Part shown: one piece after another, positions 1-7,075 of the stretch
Position numbering within the stretch: position 1 is the first letter of the stretch
Layout of the letters: each line of letters opens with the position of its first letter
Source: Candidatus Nanopelagicaceae bacterium
GTDB taxonomy: Bacteria > Actinomycetota > Actinomycetes > Nanopelagicales > Nanopelagicaceae
Direction of reading: 5' to 3'
DNA length: 18,265 bases
Assembly: GCA_023260175.1 (NCBI GenBank)
Contig: JALQWD010000146.1
Coordinates: 1 to 18,265 of the forward strand
Program-made: the position numbers and the translations under genes
Notes under the pieces: model-generated
Databases searched by the model: none
Seen by the model: only the letters and a program-made list of their open reading frames with translations
Told to the model about the DNA's origin: nothing

Positions 1-779
1 TTCAGAAGATGTACAACATCGCTCCAGGATTCACTGCAGGAAATCCACCAACCATCGTTGACGGCGGCTGGGGACTCAATATTCCAGCAGTACCTAAGGA
101 GATTGTTGCAGTTCCAGAGTTTGATTTCACTGGACAATTTGATCTGTTGGGTGCTTTCAGCGTCGACAATGTTTCATTGATCGCTGCAATCCTGCTTCTG
201 TTCACTCTTTTGCTCTCTGACTTCTTCGACACAGTTGGAACAGTCACTGCTATCGGACATGAGGCTGGCCTCGCCGATAAAGATGGCAACGTTGATAACA
301 TCCAGAAGATTCTTCTTGTTGACTCAGTAGCAGCGGTTGCTGGTGGTGCTGCAGGTATCTCTTCAAATACCTCTTACATCGAATCAGCATCGGGCGTTGG
401 CGAAGGTGCGCGTACTGGTCTTGCATCTGTAGTTACAGGTATCTGTTTCCTACTAACTACATTCCTTTCACCACTTGTGGCAGTTATTCCTTACGAAGCT
501 GCTACTCCTGCACTAGTTATCGTTGGCTTCTTGATGATGTCTCAAATTAAGGACATTGACTGGAGCGATCTAGGAATTGCTATTCCAGCTTTCTTAACCA
601 TGATCTTGATGCCATTTACCTACAACATCTCTGTTGGTATCGGCGCAGGTTTCGTTTCACACGTTGTGATCCGTTTGGTTCAGGGTCGTCGCAAGGATAT
701 TCATCCATTGCTACTACTCGTAGCTGGCCTATTCATGATCTACTTCTTGTCATCACCAATTAATATCTGGGTTGGTTAA
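1..779 (+). CDS. NCS2/AzgA-type purine (guanine/hypoxanthine) permease, C-terminal part
   Basis: This is the C-terminal ~258 residues of an integral-membrane nucleobase transporter; the reading frame is open through the left edge (first whole codon at base 3), so the true start lies outside. Family members are usually about 430-480 residues. The stretch SDFFDTVGTVTAIG (around residues 70-83), the later SSNTSYIESASGVGEGART and the PLVAVIPYEAATPALVIVG region are typical of the AzgA branch of NCS2 (COG2252), which imports adenine, guanine or hypoxanthine with protons. About six hydrophobic segments are visible, the last just before the C-terminus INIWVG. The substrate cannot be read from the sequence; uracil/xanthine NCS2 proteins look different in the DFFDT region. 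The gene ends with TAA at 777-779 and is followed by a hairpin terminator, so it is the last gene of a rightward unit. Confidence 0.88.
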   Translation, partial: QKMYNIAPGFTAGNPPTIVDGGWGLNIPAVPKEIVAVPEFDFTGQFDLLGAFSVDNVSLIAAILLLFTLLLSDFFDTVGTVTAIGHEAGLADKDGNVDNIQKILLVDSVAAVAGGAAGISSNTSYIESASGVGEGARTGLASVVTGICFLLTTFLSPLVAVIPYEAATPALVIVGFLMMSQIKDIDWSDLGIAIPAFLTMILMPFTYNISVGIGAGFVSHVVIRLVQGRRKDIHPLLLLVAGLFMIYFLSSPINIWVG

Positions 780-795
780 GAAGTAAATAGCTTAG

Positions 796-829
796 AAGAG
801 GGAGCGTGTCGAAAGATGCGCTCCCTTTT
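796..829 (+). terminator. Intrinsic terminator between convergent permease and ung genes
   Basis: An arm at 800-806 (GGGAGCG) pairs perfectly with 819-825 (CGCTCCC). The helix extends outward through 796-799/826-829, with one G-U pair, and inward through 807-810/815-818, with two G-U-type pairs, closing a GAAA tetraloop at 811-814. The right arm runs into TTTTGCTTT. It lies 17 nt after the permease stop and only 4 nt after it comes the ung stop, so it probably ends rightward transcription. The leftward side is less T-rich (CTCTTCT), so termination of ung transcripts there is possible but weaker. Confidence 0.82.
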
Positions 830-832
830 GCT

Positions 833-1453
833 TTACCAATTGATGGGCTCAGTTAATAATTCATCAATCCTTGAAAATGGCTTTGAGCCAAAGAAACCAC
901 GGTAGGCGCTAAGCGGACTAGGGTGCGCCGTTTCAATCTTCTTGGCGAAATATTTGCTCATCTCCTGCGCCTTATTTCCCATCAAAAGAGCAACTGCTCC
1001 AGTATCGCCTAAGTAGCGAATGATGCTCTCAGTGAATTCTTCCCAACCGATATTGGCATGACCTAAAGGATTGCCAGTAGGTGTAGTGAGAATACGATTC
1101 AGAAGCAGTACTCCTTGGTCCTGCCAGTTGTTCAAATCTCCGGATGTACGCTCAACACCTTTATCACTCAGCAACTCTTTGAAGATGTTCTGCAATGATT
1201 TTGGTAGTTTCTCATCTCTAGAAACTGCAAAAGCTAATCCAATGGCATCGCCGGCGGTTGGATATGGGTCTTGACCAACGACAACCACCCTGACTTGGTC
1301 TGGGGAGATTTCAAAGGCTTTGAATACGTTCGCTGCCTGCGGTTGAAAATCAGAAATACCTTCAAGAATGCGTGATGCGTTTTTGAATTCTTCCGGGAAG
1401 AGCTCCAGCCACTTAGGGTGAACTTTAGATAGCGCGAGCGTAGAAACGTCCAT
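833..1453 (-). CDS. ung: Uracil-DNA glycosylase (family 1)
   Basis: Removes uracil from DNA to start base-excision repair. With the chosen ATG at 1453 the protein is 206 residues. It has the water-activating motif GQDPYP (residues 60-65, catalytic Asp62) and the DNA-intercalation motif HPSPLS (from His177), the two hallmarks of family 1 UDG; LLLNRILTT is the usual mid-protein block. The frame remains open to a GTG at 1492. The ATG is preferred because homologues start near the VHPKWLELF segment and because it shortens the overlap with the upstream ABC ATPase to 29 nt. No convincing Shine-Dalgarno precedes either start, so translation is probably coupled to the ATPase gene. The gene stops 4 nt from the convergent terminator hairpin. 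Confidence 0.93.
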   Translation of the reverse strand: MDVSTLALSKVHPKWLELFPEEFKNASRILEGISDFQPQAANVFKAFEISPDQVRVVVVGQDPYPTAGDAIGLAFAVSRDEKLPKSLQNIFKELLSDKGVERTSGDLNNWQDQGVLLLNRILTTPTGNPLGHANIGWEEFTESIIRYLGDTGAVALLMGNKAQEMSKYFAKKIETAHPSPLSAYRGFFGSKPFSRIDELLTEPINW

Positions 1454-2207
1454 TAGCGCTCTGCACTTCCATTTGAATGCCAAACACTGCACTTACATGT
1501 TCGCTAGTAATAACTTGCGCTACGGGTCCACTGACGGCAACTTTGCCATCCTTAATTAAAAGCGCATGTGTTGTACCTGCCGGGATCTCTTCTATGTGAT
1601 GAGTAACCGTAACGGTAACGGGAGCACGATCATCGCTAGCAAAAGCGGCAAAACGTGCAAGCAAATCTTCACGGCCGCCCATATCCAAACCTGCGGTTGG
1701 TTCATCTAGCAAGAGCAATTCAGGATCAATCATTAAGGCGCGAGCAATCTGCACACGCTTCTTCTCGCCATCGCTCAAAGTTCCATATAGACGATCGCCA
1801 AGTTCTCTAACTCCAAAAGTTGTTAAAAGCGCCGAAGCCCGTGATTCATCCCAGAGGTCATACTCTTCATTCCATCGCCCTAAGACGGCATATGCAGCAG
1901 TCAGCACCACATCTTTTACTGTTTCATCGGTAGGAATTTGATCATGCTTCATTGATGCGCATACTCCGATGCGAGTTCGAAGCTCAAAGAGGTCAACTTT
2001 TCCCATTGTTTGACCAAGTAGATGGACAAGGCCATTCGTTGGAAAAATCTCTGTGGCTAGGAGTTTCAGCAAAGTGGATTTGCCGGCACCATTAGGACCA
2101 AGAATCACCCAACGCTCGTTCTCAGAGATCGTAAATGAGATCGGACCTAAAATATCTTTTCCAGATCTCGCAACGATTGCGTTCTCGATTGAGGCTACTT
2201 GGCTCAT
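1425..2207 (-). CDS. Stand-alone ABC-type ATP-binding protein (COG1119/ModF-like)
   Basis: A 260-residue cytosolic ABC ATPase domain. Visible motifs are Walker A GPNGAGKST (37-45), the ABC signature in the variant form LSDGEKKR (144-151), Walker B LLLLDE (164-169), D-loop GLD (173-175) and the switch histidine in THHIEE (His203). The sequence resembles the COG1119 group often annotated as molybdenum-transport or photorepair ATPase. No membrane partner is encoded nearby, so a transport role is not supported and the cargo is unknown. The location next to serB matches Mycobacterium, where an ABC ATP-binding gene adjoins serB2. It starts at ATG 2207, divergent from the ACT/serB pair, with a -10-like TAATCT ending 9 nt upstream. 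Its 3' end overlaps ung by 29 nt, suggesting one short leftward operon. Confidence 0.87.
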   Translation of the reverse strand: MSQVASIENAIVARSGKDILGPISFTISENERWVILGPNGAGKSTLLKLLATEIFPTNGLVHLLGQTMGKVDLFELRTRIGVCASMKHDQIPTDETVKDVVLTAAYAVLGRWNEEYDLWDESRASALLTTFGVRELGDRLYGTLSDGEKKRVQIARALMIDPELLLLDEPTAGLDMGGREDLLARFAAFASDDRAPVTVTVTHHIEEIPAGTTHALLIKDGKVAVSGPVAQVITSEHVSAVFGIQMEVQSANGRFYARAI

Positions 2208-2216
2208 AGGTTGGCA

Positions 2217-2222
2217 AGATTA
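2217..2222 (-). promoter_or_regulatory. Putative -10 element for the ABC ATPase/ung unit
   Basis: On the minus strand TAATCT lies 9 nt before the ATG at 2207, and no Shine-Dalgarno is visible. A start site about 7 nt downstream would give a leader of only 2-3 nt. The -35 region is not recognisable with confidence. The element shares the 42-nt intergenic region with the opposing ACT/serB promoter. Confidence 0.4.
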
Positions 2223-2237
2223 CCGCAATGACTGCCT

Positions 2238-2250
2238 TAAACTTAAGAAA
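2238..2250 (+). promoter_or_regulatory. Putative leaderless promoter for ACT/serB genes
   Basis: The hexamer TAAACT at 2238-2243 is separated by exactly 6 nt from the ATG at 2250, with no Shine-Dalgarno between. This is the spacing expected when transcription starts at the A of the start codon, the common leaderless arrangement in actinobacteria. TTGGCA at 2211-2216 resembles a -35 box, but its 21-nt spacer is too long for a confident call. Confidence 0.5.
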
Positions 2251-2498
2251 TGAATGGCAATCTAACGGGTTTGATTCTGGTCACTGGCAAAAGCGCTCCC
2301 AACATTGAAGCAGTTATCCTTGAAGCGCTATCCCCTTTCACCATTGAAATCATGGATAAGCAGTCTATGGACATCAGAGACCGCTACTTTTTAGCCATCT
2401 ACTTCAAGCTAGATAAAGCACATGCCAAGGCTATCGAAAGTGATCTAGAAGCAGCCGCTAAGAATATTGATGTGGATCTAGTTATAGATTTTCAATGA
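2250..2498 (+). CDS. Free-standing ACT-domain protein, detached N-terminal module of SerB
   Basis: An 82-residue protein whose whole length fits one ACT domain (beta-alpha-beta-beta-alpha-beta). LTGLILVTGKSAPNIEAVI resembles the first strand and helix of SerB N-terminal ACT domains, and IEIMDKQSMDIRDRYFLAIYF resembles the next two strands. In known actinobacterial SerB proteins one or two ACT domains precede the phosphatase domain in the same polypeptide and bind amino acids. Here the domain is a separate gene whose stop overlaps the serB start (ATGA at 2495-2498), so the two are probably co-translated. The usual Gly-Lys-Asp-(Arg)-Pro-Gly ligand loop reads GKSAPN, so serine binding may be altered. 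The role as a SerB regulatory subunit is inferred from position and similarity. Confidence 0.8.
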   Translation: MNGNLTGLILVTGKSAPNIEAVILEALSPFTIEIMDKQSMDIRDRYFLAIYFKLDKAHAKAIESDLEAAAKNIDVDLVIDFQ

Positions 2499-3112
2499 AC
2501 CAATTAATTCTCTTTGATGTTGATTCAACTCTAATCGATCAGGAAGTGATCGAATTGATTGCCACGCATGCAGGTGTTGAATCCCAAGTCAAGCAGATTA
2601 CAGATCGTGCAATGGCGGGTGAGATTGATTTTGCAGAATCTTTGACTGCGCGCGTCTCTCTTTTAGAGGGATTATCAGTTTCGGTATTAACAGATGTTCA
2701 AAAGGCAATAACTTTGACAAACGGCGCCACGGATTTGATTTCTAATCTGCAGCGTCAGGGTGATGTCGTTGCAGTTGTTTCCGGCGGTTTTTTAGAGGTC
2801 ATAACTCCACTAATGCAAGAATTAAAGATTGAGAATTTTCTAGCAAACCAGTTGGAAATTTCGAACGGAAAACTTACTGGACGGGTACTTGGCGATATTG
2901 TTGACCGAAAAGCTAAGGCAGAGTATTTACAACATTTGAAAGCTCAATTGCATCCAACTAGAACTATTGCTGTTGGCGATGGTGCCAACGACATTGACAT
3001 GATCAAATCAGCAAATATTGGTATTGCCTTCTGCGCCAAGAGCGCTCTGATTGCAGAAGCAGATCACAGCATTGAAGTTAGAGATCTGCGAGAAGTACTG
3101 AAATTCTTATAG
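2495..3112 (+). CDS. serB: Phosphoserine phosphatase, HAD catalytic domain
   Basis: Hydrolyses L-phosphoserine to serine, the last step of serine biosynthesis. The 205-residue protein contains only the HAD catalytic core: motif I FDVDST (nucleophile Asp8, general acid Asp10), a SerB-type cap region (about 15-75), motif II VSGGF (Ser96), motif III Lys139 in DRKAKAEYL, and motif IV GDGANDIDM (161-169). Full actinobacterial SerB proteins are around 400 residues with N-terminal ACT domains; here those are absent except for the separate gene just upstream, with which it shares an ATGA overlap. No Shine-Dalgarno is seen, consistent with coupling. Its TAG stop lies inside the 3' end of the convergent hisG, so the two transcripts overlap at least through their stop codons. 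Confidence 0.93.
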   Translation: MNQLILFDVDSTLIDQEVIELIATHAGVESQVKQITDRAMAGEIDFAESLTARVSLLEGLSVSVLTDVQKAITLTNGATDLISNLQRQGDVVAVVSGGFLEVITPLMQELKIENFLANQLEISNGKLTGRVLGDIVDRKAKAEYLQHLKAQLHPTRTIAVGDGANDIDMIKSANIGIAFCAKSALIAEADHSIEVRDLREVLKFL

Positions 3113-3949
3113 ACGACAGGCGTGAATGTCAGTCACCAGAATTCCTCGCGCACCTATCGCCCACAATTCGTCCATTACGCGATTTGTATCTCGGCGTGGA
3201 ACCATCGCACGAACCGCTGCCCAATCTTCTTTAGCAAGTGGTGAGATAGTTGGCGATTCAAGTCCTGGAGTTAAAGCGCATGCTGCACTCAGTTTAGATT
3301 TCTCGATATCGTAATCCAATAAAACATATTGGCGAGCGATAACGACACCAGATAAGCGTCTTAATAGGGTATCTAATTCAGGGCTATTGGCTTCGTTCGA
3401 ACGCTTAATCAAAATTGCTTCACTTTTTAGGATTGGCTCACCGAACATCTCAAGACCTGCTTGGCGCAAAGTGTTGCCGGTGCTAACGACATCTGCGATC
3501 AAATCTGCCACGCCTAAACGAACTGAAGATTCAACTGCTCCATCTAATCTAACAATCTCTGCTGCGATGCCTGCATTGGTTAAATAGCTTGAAACAAGAC
3601 CTGGATATGCAGATGCAACTCTCTTACCTTCAATGTCCGCTATTTTCCACGAACTACCGTTTGGAGCGGCAAATCTGAAGGTAGAGCCTCCAAAATCTAA
3701 TGGAAGAATCTCTTCCGCTGCAGCCGCAGAATCAATAAGTAAATCTCTCCCGGTAATTCCAGCCTGTAGTTCTCCTGATCCCACATAGAGCGCGATATCT
3801 CGTGGTCGTAAGTAATAGAACTCAACACCGTTCTCCGGGTCACTAAGTACTAAATCGCGTGAATCAGTGCGCTGCTTATAACCGGCCTCTTTGAGCACTT
3901 GAATACTTGCATCAGCAAGTGATCCTTTATTTGGCACTGCAATCTTCAT
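3107..3949 (-). CDS. hisG: ATP phosphoribosyltransferase, long form
   Basis: Condenses ATP and PRPP, the committed step of histidine biosynthesis. The 280-residue length fits the long form: the catalytic part begins with MKIAVPNKGSLAD and continues to the PRPP-binding DLIADVVSTGNTLR block (about 148-161), and a C-terminal ACT-like regulatory domain (about 205-280) binds histidine for feedback inhibition. This long, self-contained form is the one found in Mycobacterium; short forms would need HisZ, and none is seen. It starts at ATG 3949 with a clear AAGGA Shine-Dalgarno about 6 nt upstream and a 1-nt overlap with the hisE stop. Its TAA at 3107-3109 lies inside the end of the opposing serB gene. 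Confidence 0.96.
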   Translation of the reverse strand: MKIAVPNKGSLADASIQVLKEAGYKQRTDSRDLVLSDPENGVEFYYLRPRDIALYVGSGELQAGITGRDLLIDSAAAAEEILPLDFGGSTFRFAAPNGSSWKIADIEGKRVASAYPGLVSSYLTNAGIAAEIVRLDGAVESSVRLGVADLIADVVSTGNTLRQAGLEMFGEPILKSEAILIKRSNEANSPELDTLLRRLSGVVIARQYVLLDYDIEKSKLSAACALTPGLESPTISPLAKEDWAAVRAMVPRRDTNRVMDELWAIGARGILVTDIHACRL

Positions 3950-4212
3950 TAGAGTTCCTTATAGATATCTTCTAGAGAGATTCCACGCGCTTTTGCTAGA
4001 ACCTGTAAATAGTAAATCAATTGTGAAATTTCAAGCGCTAGTTCGTCATTACTCTGATACTCAGCAGCAATCCACACTTCGCCAGCTTCTTCGATAATCT
4101 TCTTACCGATTGCATGTACTCCAGAGTCGATAAGAGAGACCGTGCCGGAATTTGGATCATTCTTTGCGATCTTCTCGCCTAGTTCGGCCCAAAGCGCTTC
4201 GAAGGATTTCAT
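3949..4212 (-). CDS. hisE: Phosphoribosyl-ATP pyrophosphatase
   Basis: Hydrolyses phosphoribosyl-ATP to phosphoribosyl-AMP, the second step of histidine biosynthesis. At 87 residues it is a stand-alone HisE rather than a HisIE fusion. The MazG-like fold is recognisable from GKKIIEEAGEVWIAA (about 36-50), which carries the metal-binding acidic residues, and from LALEISQLIYYLQVLAKARG (about 58-77). It is immediately upstream of hisG (TAATG overlap), so the first two pathway enzymes are co-translated. The ATG at 4212 has no Shine-Dalgarno but has TAAAAT ending 6 nt before it, suggesting that hisE-hisG can be transcribed as an independent leaderless unit after rpe. Confidence 0.95.
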   Translation of the reverse strand: MKSFEALWAELGEKIAKNDPNSGTVSLIDSGVHAIGKKIIEEAGEVWIAAEYQSNDELALEISQLIYYLQVLAKARGISLEDIYKEL

Positions 4213-4224
4213 TTAGCTATTTTA
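4213..4224 (-). promoter_or_regulatory. Putative leaderless promoter for hisE-hisG
   Basis: On the minus strand TAAAAT occupies 4224-4219, followed by 6 nt (AGCTAA) and then the hisE ATG at 4212. The hexamer differs from the TATAAT consensus by one base. It lies in the 23-nt gap after the rpe stop. No convincing -35 box is present. Confidence 0.55.
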
Positions 4225-4235
4225 CCCGAGTGTCT

Positions 4236-4892
4236 CTACTTCTCGGATGCTATTTTCTTTAACTGCTTCACCATATCGGCAGGGTCCGCCGCCTTAAAGA
4301 CAGCGCTGCCGGCTACAAAGGTATCTGCGCCAGCGTTACGTGCGATTTCAATAGTTTCTAGTGATATTCCACCATCTACTTGCAACCAAATATCTGCATC
4401 GCCGATGAATTCTCTGGATTGCTCTACTTTTCTCATCATATCTGCCATGAATTTCTGGCCGCCAAAACCTGGCTCGACAGTCATGATTAGAATCATGTCG
4501 ATATGATCTCTAAAATCTCGCAATACTGAAAAATCTGTTTTGGGTTTAAGTGCAATTGCCGCACGCGCACCAGCCGATCGAATTCCTTTAAGAGTTATTT
4601 TGGGATTAGTAGTTGCTTCAAAATGTATCGTTACGCTCTTACAGCCAACCTCTGCGTATTTGATTGCTTGAATATCTGGGTCCTCGATCATTAAATGAGC
4701 GTCAACCGGTAGAGGTGATCCCTTGATGATCTCCGCAGCGGCATCAAAATTCCAAGTTTGATTGGGGACAAACTTATTATCCATGATGTCTAAATGCAGA
4801 AGGTCTGCTACTTCTGAAATTCTTGAAATCTCTGAATCAAGATGATCTAGATCTGCATTTAGAATGCTCGGCGTAATTCGGATCTCTCTCAT
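4236..4892 (-). CDS. rpe: Ribulose-phosphate 3-epimerase
   Basis: Interconverts D-ribulose 5-phosphate and D-xylulose 5-phosphate in the pentose phosphate pathway. The 218-residue TIM barrel shows the metal and catalytic residues in order: Ser9 (TPSIL), His33 and Asp35 (HLDIMD), His66 (DAHLMIEDP), and Asp173 in QVDGGI, with the phosphate-binding loops VEPGFGGQKF and VAGSAVF. Length is normal. It lies 7 nt downstream of rsmB, a neighbour relationship common in actinobacteria. There is no good Shine-Dalgarno; GATAAT, which includes the rsmB stop codon, ends exactly 6 nt before the ATG and may be a leaderless promoter. Confidence 0.96.
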   Translation of the reverse strand: MREIRITPSILNADLDHLDSEISRISEVADLLHLDIMDNKFVPNQTWNFDAAAEIIKGSPLPVDAHLMIEDPDIQAIKYAEVGCKSVTIHFEATTNPKITLKGIRSAGARAAIALKPKTDFSVLRDFRDHIDMILIMTVEPGFGGQKFMADMMRKVEQSREFIGDADIWLQVDGGISLETIEIARNAGADTFVAGSAVFKAADPADMVKQLKKIASEK

Positions 4893-4904
4893 TGCTGAAT
4901 TATC
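4893..4904 (-). promoter_or_regulatory. Possible leaderless promoter for rpe
   Basis: On the minus strand GATAAT at 4904-4899 is separated by 6 nt (TCAGCA) from the rpe ATG at 4892. Five of six bases match TATAAT, and the element contains the TAA stop of rsmB. It is weaker than the metK, def and hisE examples because the first base is not T. Confidence 0.35.
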
Positions 4905-6237
4905 TCTTCTGATAAAGCGCTAGGAACATAGCGTCGGTATCGTGTCTATGCGGCCATAATTGCATATATCCGTTTGATACCCCGTCCATAAGGGATTCTG
5001 GCAAAAACTCACTTACATCTAATTTGGAGAGGGGTAACTTCTTCTCAAAAGATGCACATTGTGCGCGGGTTTCCGCCATATGTGGCGAACATGTTGCAAA
5101 ACCCAGAATGCCGCCGACTGGCAGAATTGATACCGCGTGTTCGATCAATTCATATTGCAACTTGGTTAGCGCTGGTAAGTCGCCTGGTGTTCTGCGCCAT
5201 CTGACCTCTGCTCGACGACGTAGCGCTCCAAGGCCGGTGCATGGCACATCAGCAAGTATGGCGCCAACCGCTATTTCAATCTCTCTGCCGTCCCCCACAA
5301 AAATTTCTGTATTTGACGAAACTACCTGCCGTACCAGCTCCGCACGTGGTTCAGAGATTTCATTTGCTGAGATCTTTTCTTTTGCTAGATAAGAAAGTAG
5401 TGCTGCTTTGCCACCTGGGCCAGCACAAAGATCAAGCCAAGGCTCGTGGTCTTTAGCCGCGTTGGCAAAGGCAATTGTCAGAATTTGTGAACCTTCATCC
5501 TGAATACCTGCTCTCCGCTCTTTGATTGCGGCAATTCCGTATGGAGCATCATCGATATGGACTGCAAATGGAGAATACTTTCCAGGATCCCCAGCGAATT
5601 CAGTTACTTCACTCTTACCTGGCCAAGCGACTAACGTTGGTGAGGTTGGTCGATTATTTGCAGCTAATAGCTCTTTTAACTCGTCAATATTTGATATGAA
5701 ATCTCGATAACTATTGATGATCCATTCTGGATGGCTATACCTGATTGCTAAAGATGCTATTGAATCATCTTGCACTTCGGAGAGATGCGCATCCAAATTT
5801 TGGCTTGCCAACTTACGCATAATTGCATTTACAAATGTTGCTTTAGATTCACCAATAACTTTACGAGCCAAGTTTGTGGTTGCATCTACCGCAGCATGAG
5901 TTGGCACCCGCATATCGAAGAGTTGGTAAGCGCCGATACGTATAACATCTACGATTCCAGGATCAACTTCAGACCAAGGTTTATTGCTGAATTTGCCAGC
6001 AATATAATCGTTTCTTCCTAATTGACGAAGCGATCCATATACAAGTTCCGTAGCGAAAGCTTTATCTCTAGCGTCCATACCACTTTGAGACAACTTTTGA
6101 GGTAGAAGCAAATTTGAATATGCGCCATTGCGCATGACCTCTGTAAAAACTTCAAAGGCAATTTGTCTAGGTTTATCCTCAATAACTTTGCGGAACTTCT
6201 TATTCAAATCTCTCGCCTGACTGCAATTTGAAGCCAT
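4900..6237 (-). CDS. rsmB: 16S rRNA (cytosine-967-C5)-methyltransferase
   Basis: Methylates C967 of 16S rRNA using S-adenosylmethionine (also called Sun/Fmu). The 445-residue protein has an N-terminal NusB-like RNA-binding domain (about 20-150) and a C-terminal Rossmann methyltransferase. The SAM loop is DLCAGPGGKAALL (269-281). The two catalytic cysteines are Cys333 in DVPCTG and Cys383 in ATCSPH; their 50-residue spacing matches the Escherichia coli enzyme. The ATG at 6237 overlaps fmt by 38 nt and lacks a Shine-Dalgarno. A TTG at 6207 would give an 8-nt overlap and also leaves the NusB domain whole, so the exact start is uncertain. It follows fmt, as in many bacteria. Confidence 0.94.
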   Translation of the reverse strand: MASNCSQARDLNKKFRKVIEDKPRQIAFEVFTEVMRNGAYSNLLLPQKLSQSGMDARDKAFATELVYGSLRQLGRNDYIAGKFSNKPWSEVDPGIVDVIRIGAYQLFDMRVPTHAAVDATTNLARKVIGESKATFVNAIMRKLASQNLDAHLSEVQDDSIASLAIRYSHPEWIINSYRDFISNIDELKELLAANNRPTSPTLVAWPGKSEVTEFAGDPGKYSPFAVHIDDAPYGIAAIKERRAGIQDEGSQILTIAFANAAKDHEPWLDLCAGPGGKAALLSYLAKEKISANEISEPRAELVRQVVSSNTEIFVGDGREIEIAVGAILADVPCTGLGALRRRAEVRWRRTPGDLPALTKLQYELIEHAVSILPVGGILGFATCSPHMAETRAQCASFEKKLPLSKLDVSEFLPESLMDGVSNGYMQLWPHRHDTDAMFLALYQKR

Positions 6238-7075
6238 TTAGCCAATCGGAAACACTCATTTCGCGTTTTCCTGCGGGAGTAACTGCGAGCAATTGAATAG
6301 CGCCATCTCCGGTGCCGACTTCACCATTTCGGTTTATCTCGCCTGCTGAAAGATTGGCGTCAGAAACTCTGGCGTCGACTATTTTGATCTGCTGGTTACG
6401 TATTGATGCGTTGACGCCTGGATTAAATGCAAATGCTTTAATCTTTTGAATTATCGAAGCTGCGCTCTTGGTCCAATCGATTATGCACTCCTCTTTTGAA
6501 ATCTTTCTAGCGATAGTCGGTTCTCCGCGTTGCGGTGTTGGTGACACTCCTTGCGCAATTGATATTAACGCCTCATCTACTGCCTTAACACCGAGCTGTG
6601 ATAAATCTGCAAAAAGTTGTGGTGACGAATATTCATAAGGAATATCAAAAGGCAGCTGCGACCAGATTGGCCCCGTATCCATTCCTTTGTCCATCTGAAA
6701 GACCGTTACACCGGTGGTTCTATCCCCATTTGAGATTGCACGTTGAACCGGAGCGGCGCCGCGCCATTTGGGAAGCAGTGAAAAATGGAGATTGATTCCT
6801 CCAAATTTTGGAATGCTCAGAGTCTCTTCTGAAAGTAAGCGACCATATCCGATTGTTAATAAAAGGTCGCTCTTCTCAAGTATTGCTTGCAATTCAGACT
6901 CTGACTCTGGCTTCTTTGCATCTGGAAAAGCCTCTGCGATTGCAGTTGCACGCATTTTTTTTCCACGCCCTGCCGGGCGATCAGGCTGAGTCACTAAAGT
7001 TACTTGATGCTTATCTTGTAAATGTTTGATAGTTGGTAACGCTACCTCTGGTGTAGCTGCAATCACCAACTTCAT
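6200..7075 (-). CDS. fmt: Methionyl-tRNA formyltransferase
   Basis: Transfers a formyl group from 10-formyltetrahydrofolate to initiator Met-tRNA. The 291-residue protein has the N-terminal hydrolase fold with catalytic Asn95, His97 (NLHFSLLPKWRGAAP) and Asp133 (MDKGMDTGPI); all three are offset by the same 11 positions from the E. coli residues, supporting intact function. The C-terminal OB-like tRNA-binding domain (about 205-291) is slightly short. The ATG at 7075 overlaps the def stop by 1 nt and has a good AGAGGA Shine-Dalgarno about 6 nt upstream. The def-fmt pairing couples addition and removal of the N-formyl group. Confidence 0.96.
   Translation of the reverse strand: MKLVIAATPEVALPTIKHLQDKHQVTLVTQPDRPAGRGKKMRATAIAEAFPDAKKPESESELQAILEKSDLLLTIGYGRLLSEETLSIPKFGGINLHFSLLPKWRGAAPVQRAISNGDRTTGVTVFQMDKGMDTGPIWSQLPFDIPYEYSSPQLFADLSQLGVKAVDEALISIAQGVSPTPQRGEPTIARKISKEECIIDWTKSAASIIQKIKAFAFNPGVNASIRNQQIKIVDARVSDANLSAGEINRNGEVGTGDGAIQLLAVTPAGKREMSVSDWLNGFKLQSGERFE

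Noticed and set aside
1454..1492. Longer ung start at GTG 1492
   Set aside because: It would add 13 residues not expected in the family and increase the overlap with the ABC ATPase; the ATG at 1453 fits better.
2490..2500. Sequencing frameshift splitting a normal SerB
   Set aside because: Both frames begin and end at domain boundaries with an ATGA junction, and the usual second ACT domain is absent, so one indel would not restore a typical SerB. Not fully excluded without relatives.
3107..3160. Terminator between serB and hisG
   Set aside because: No inverted repeat with a T-run was found near the convergent ends.
5024..5392. 122-residue plus-strand frame within rsmB
   Set aside because: Antisense to the RsmB catalytic region; low-complexity Ser/Arg composition and no plausible start signal.
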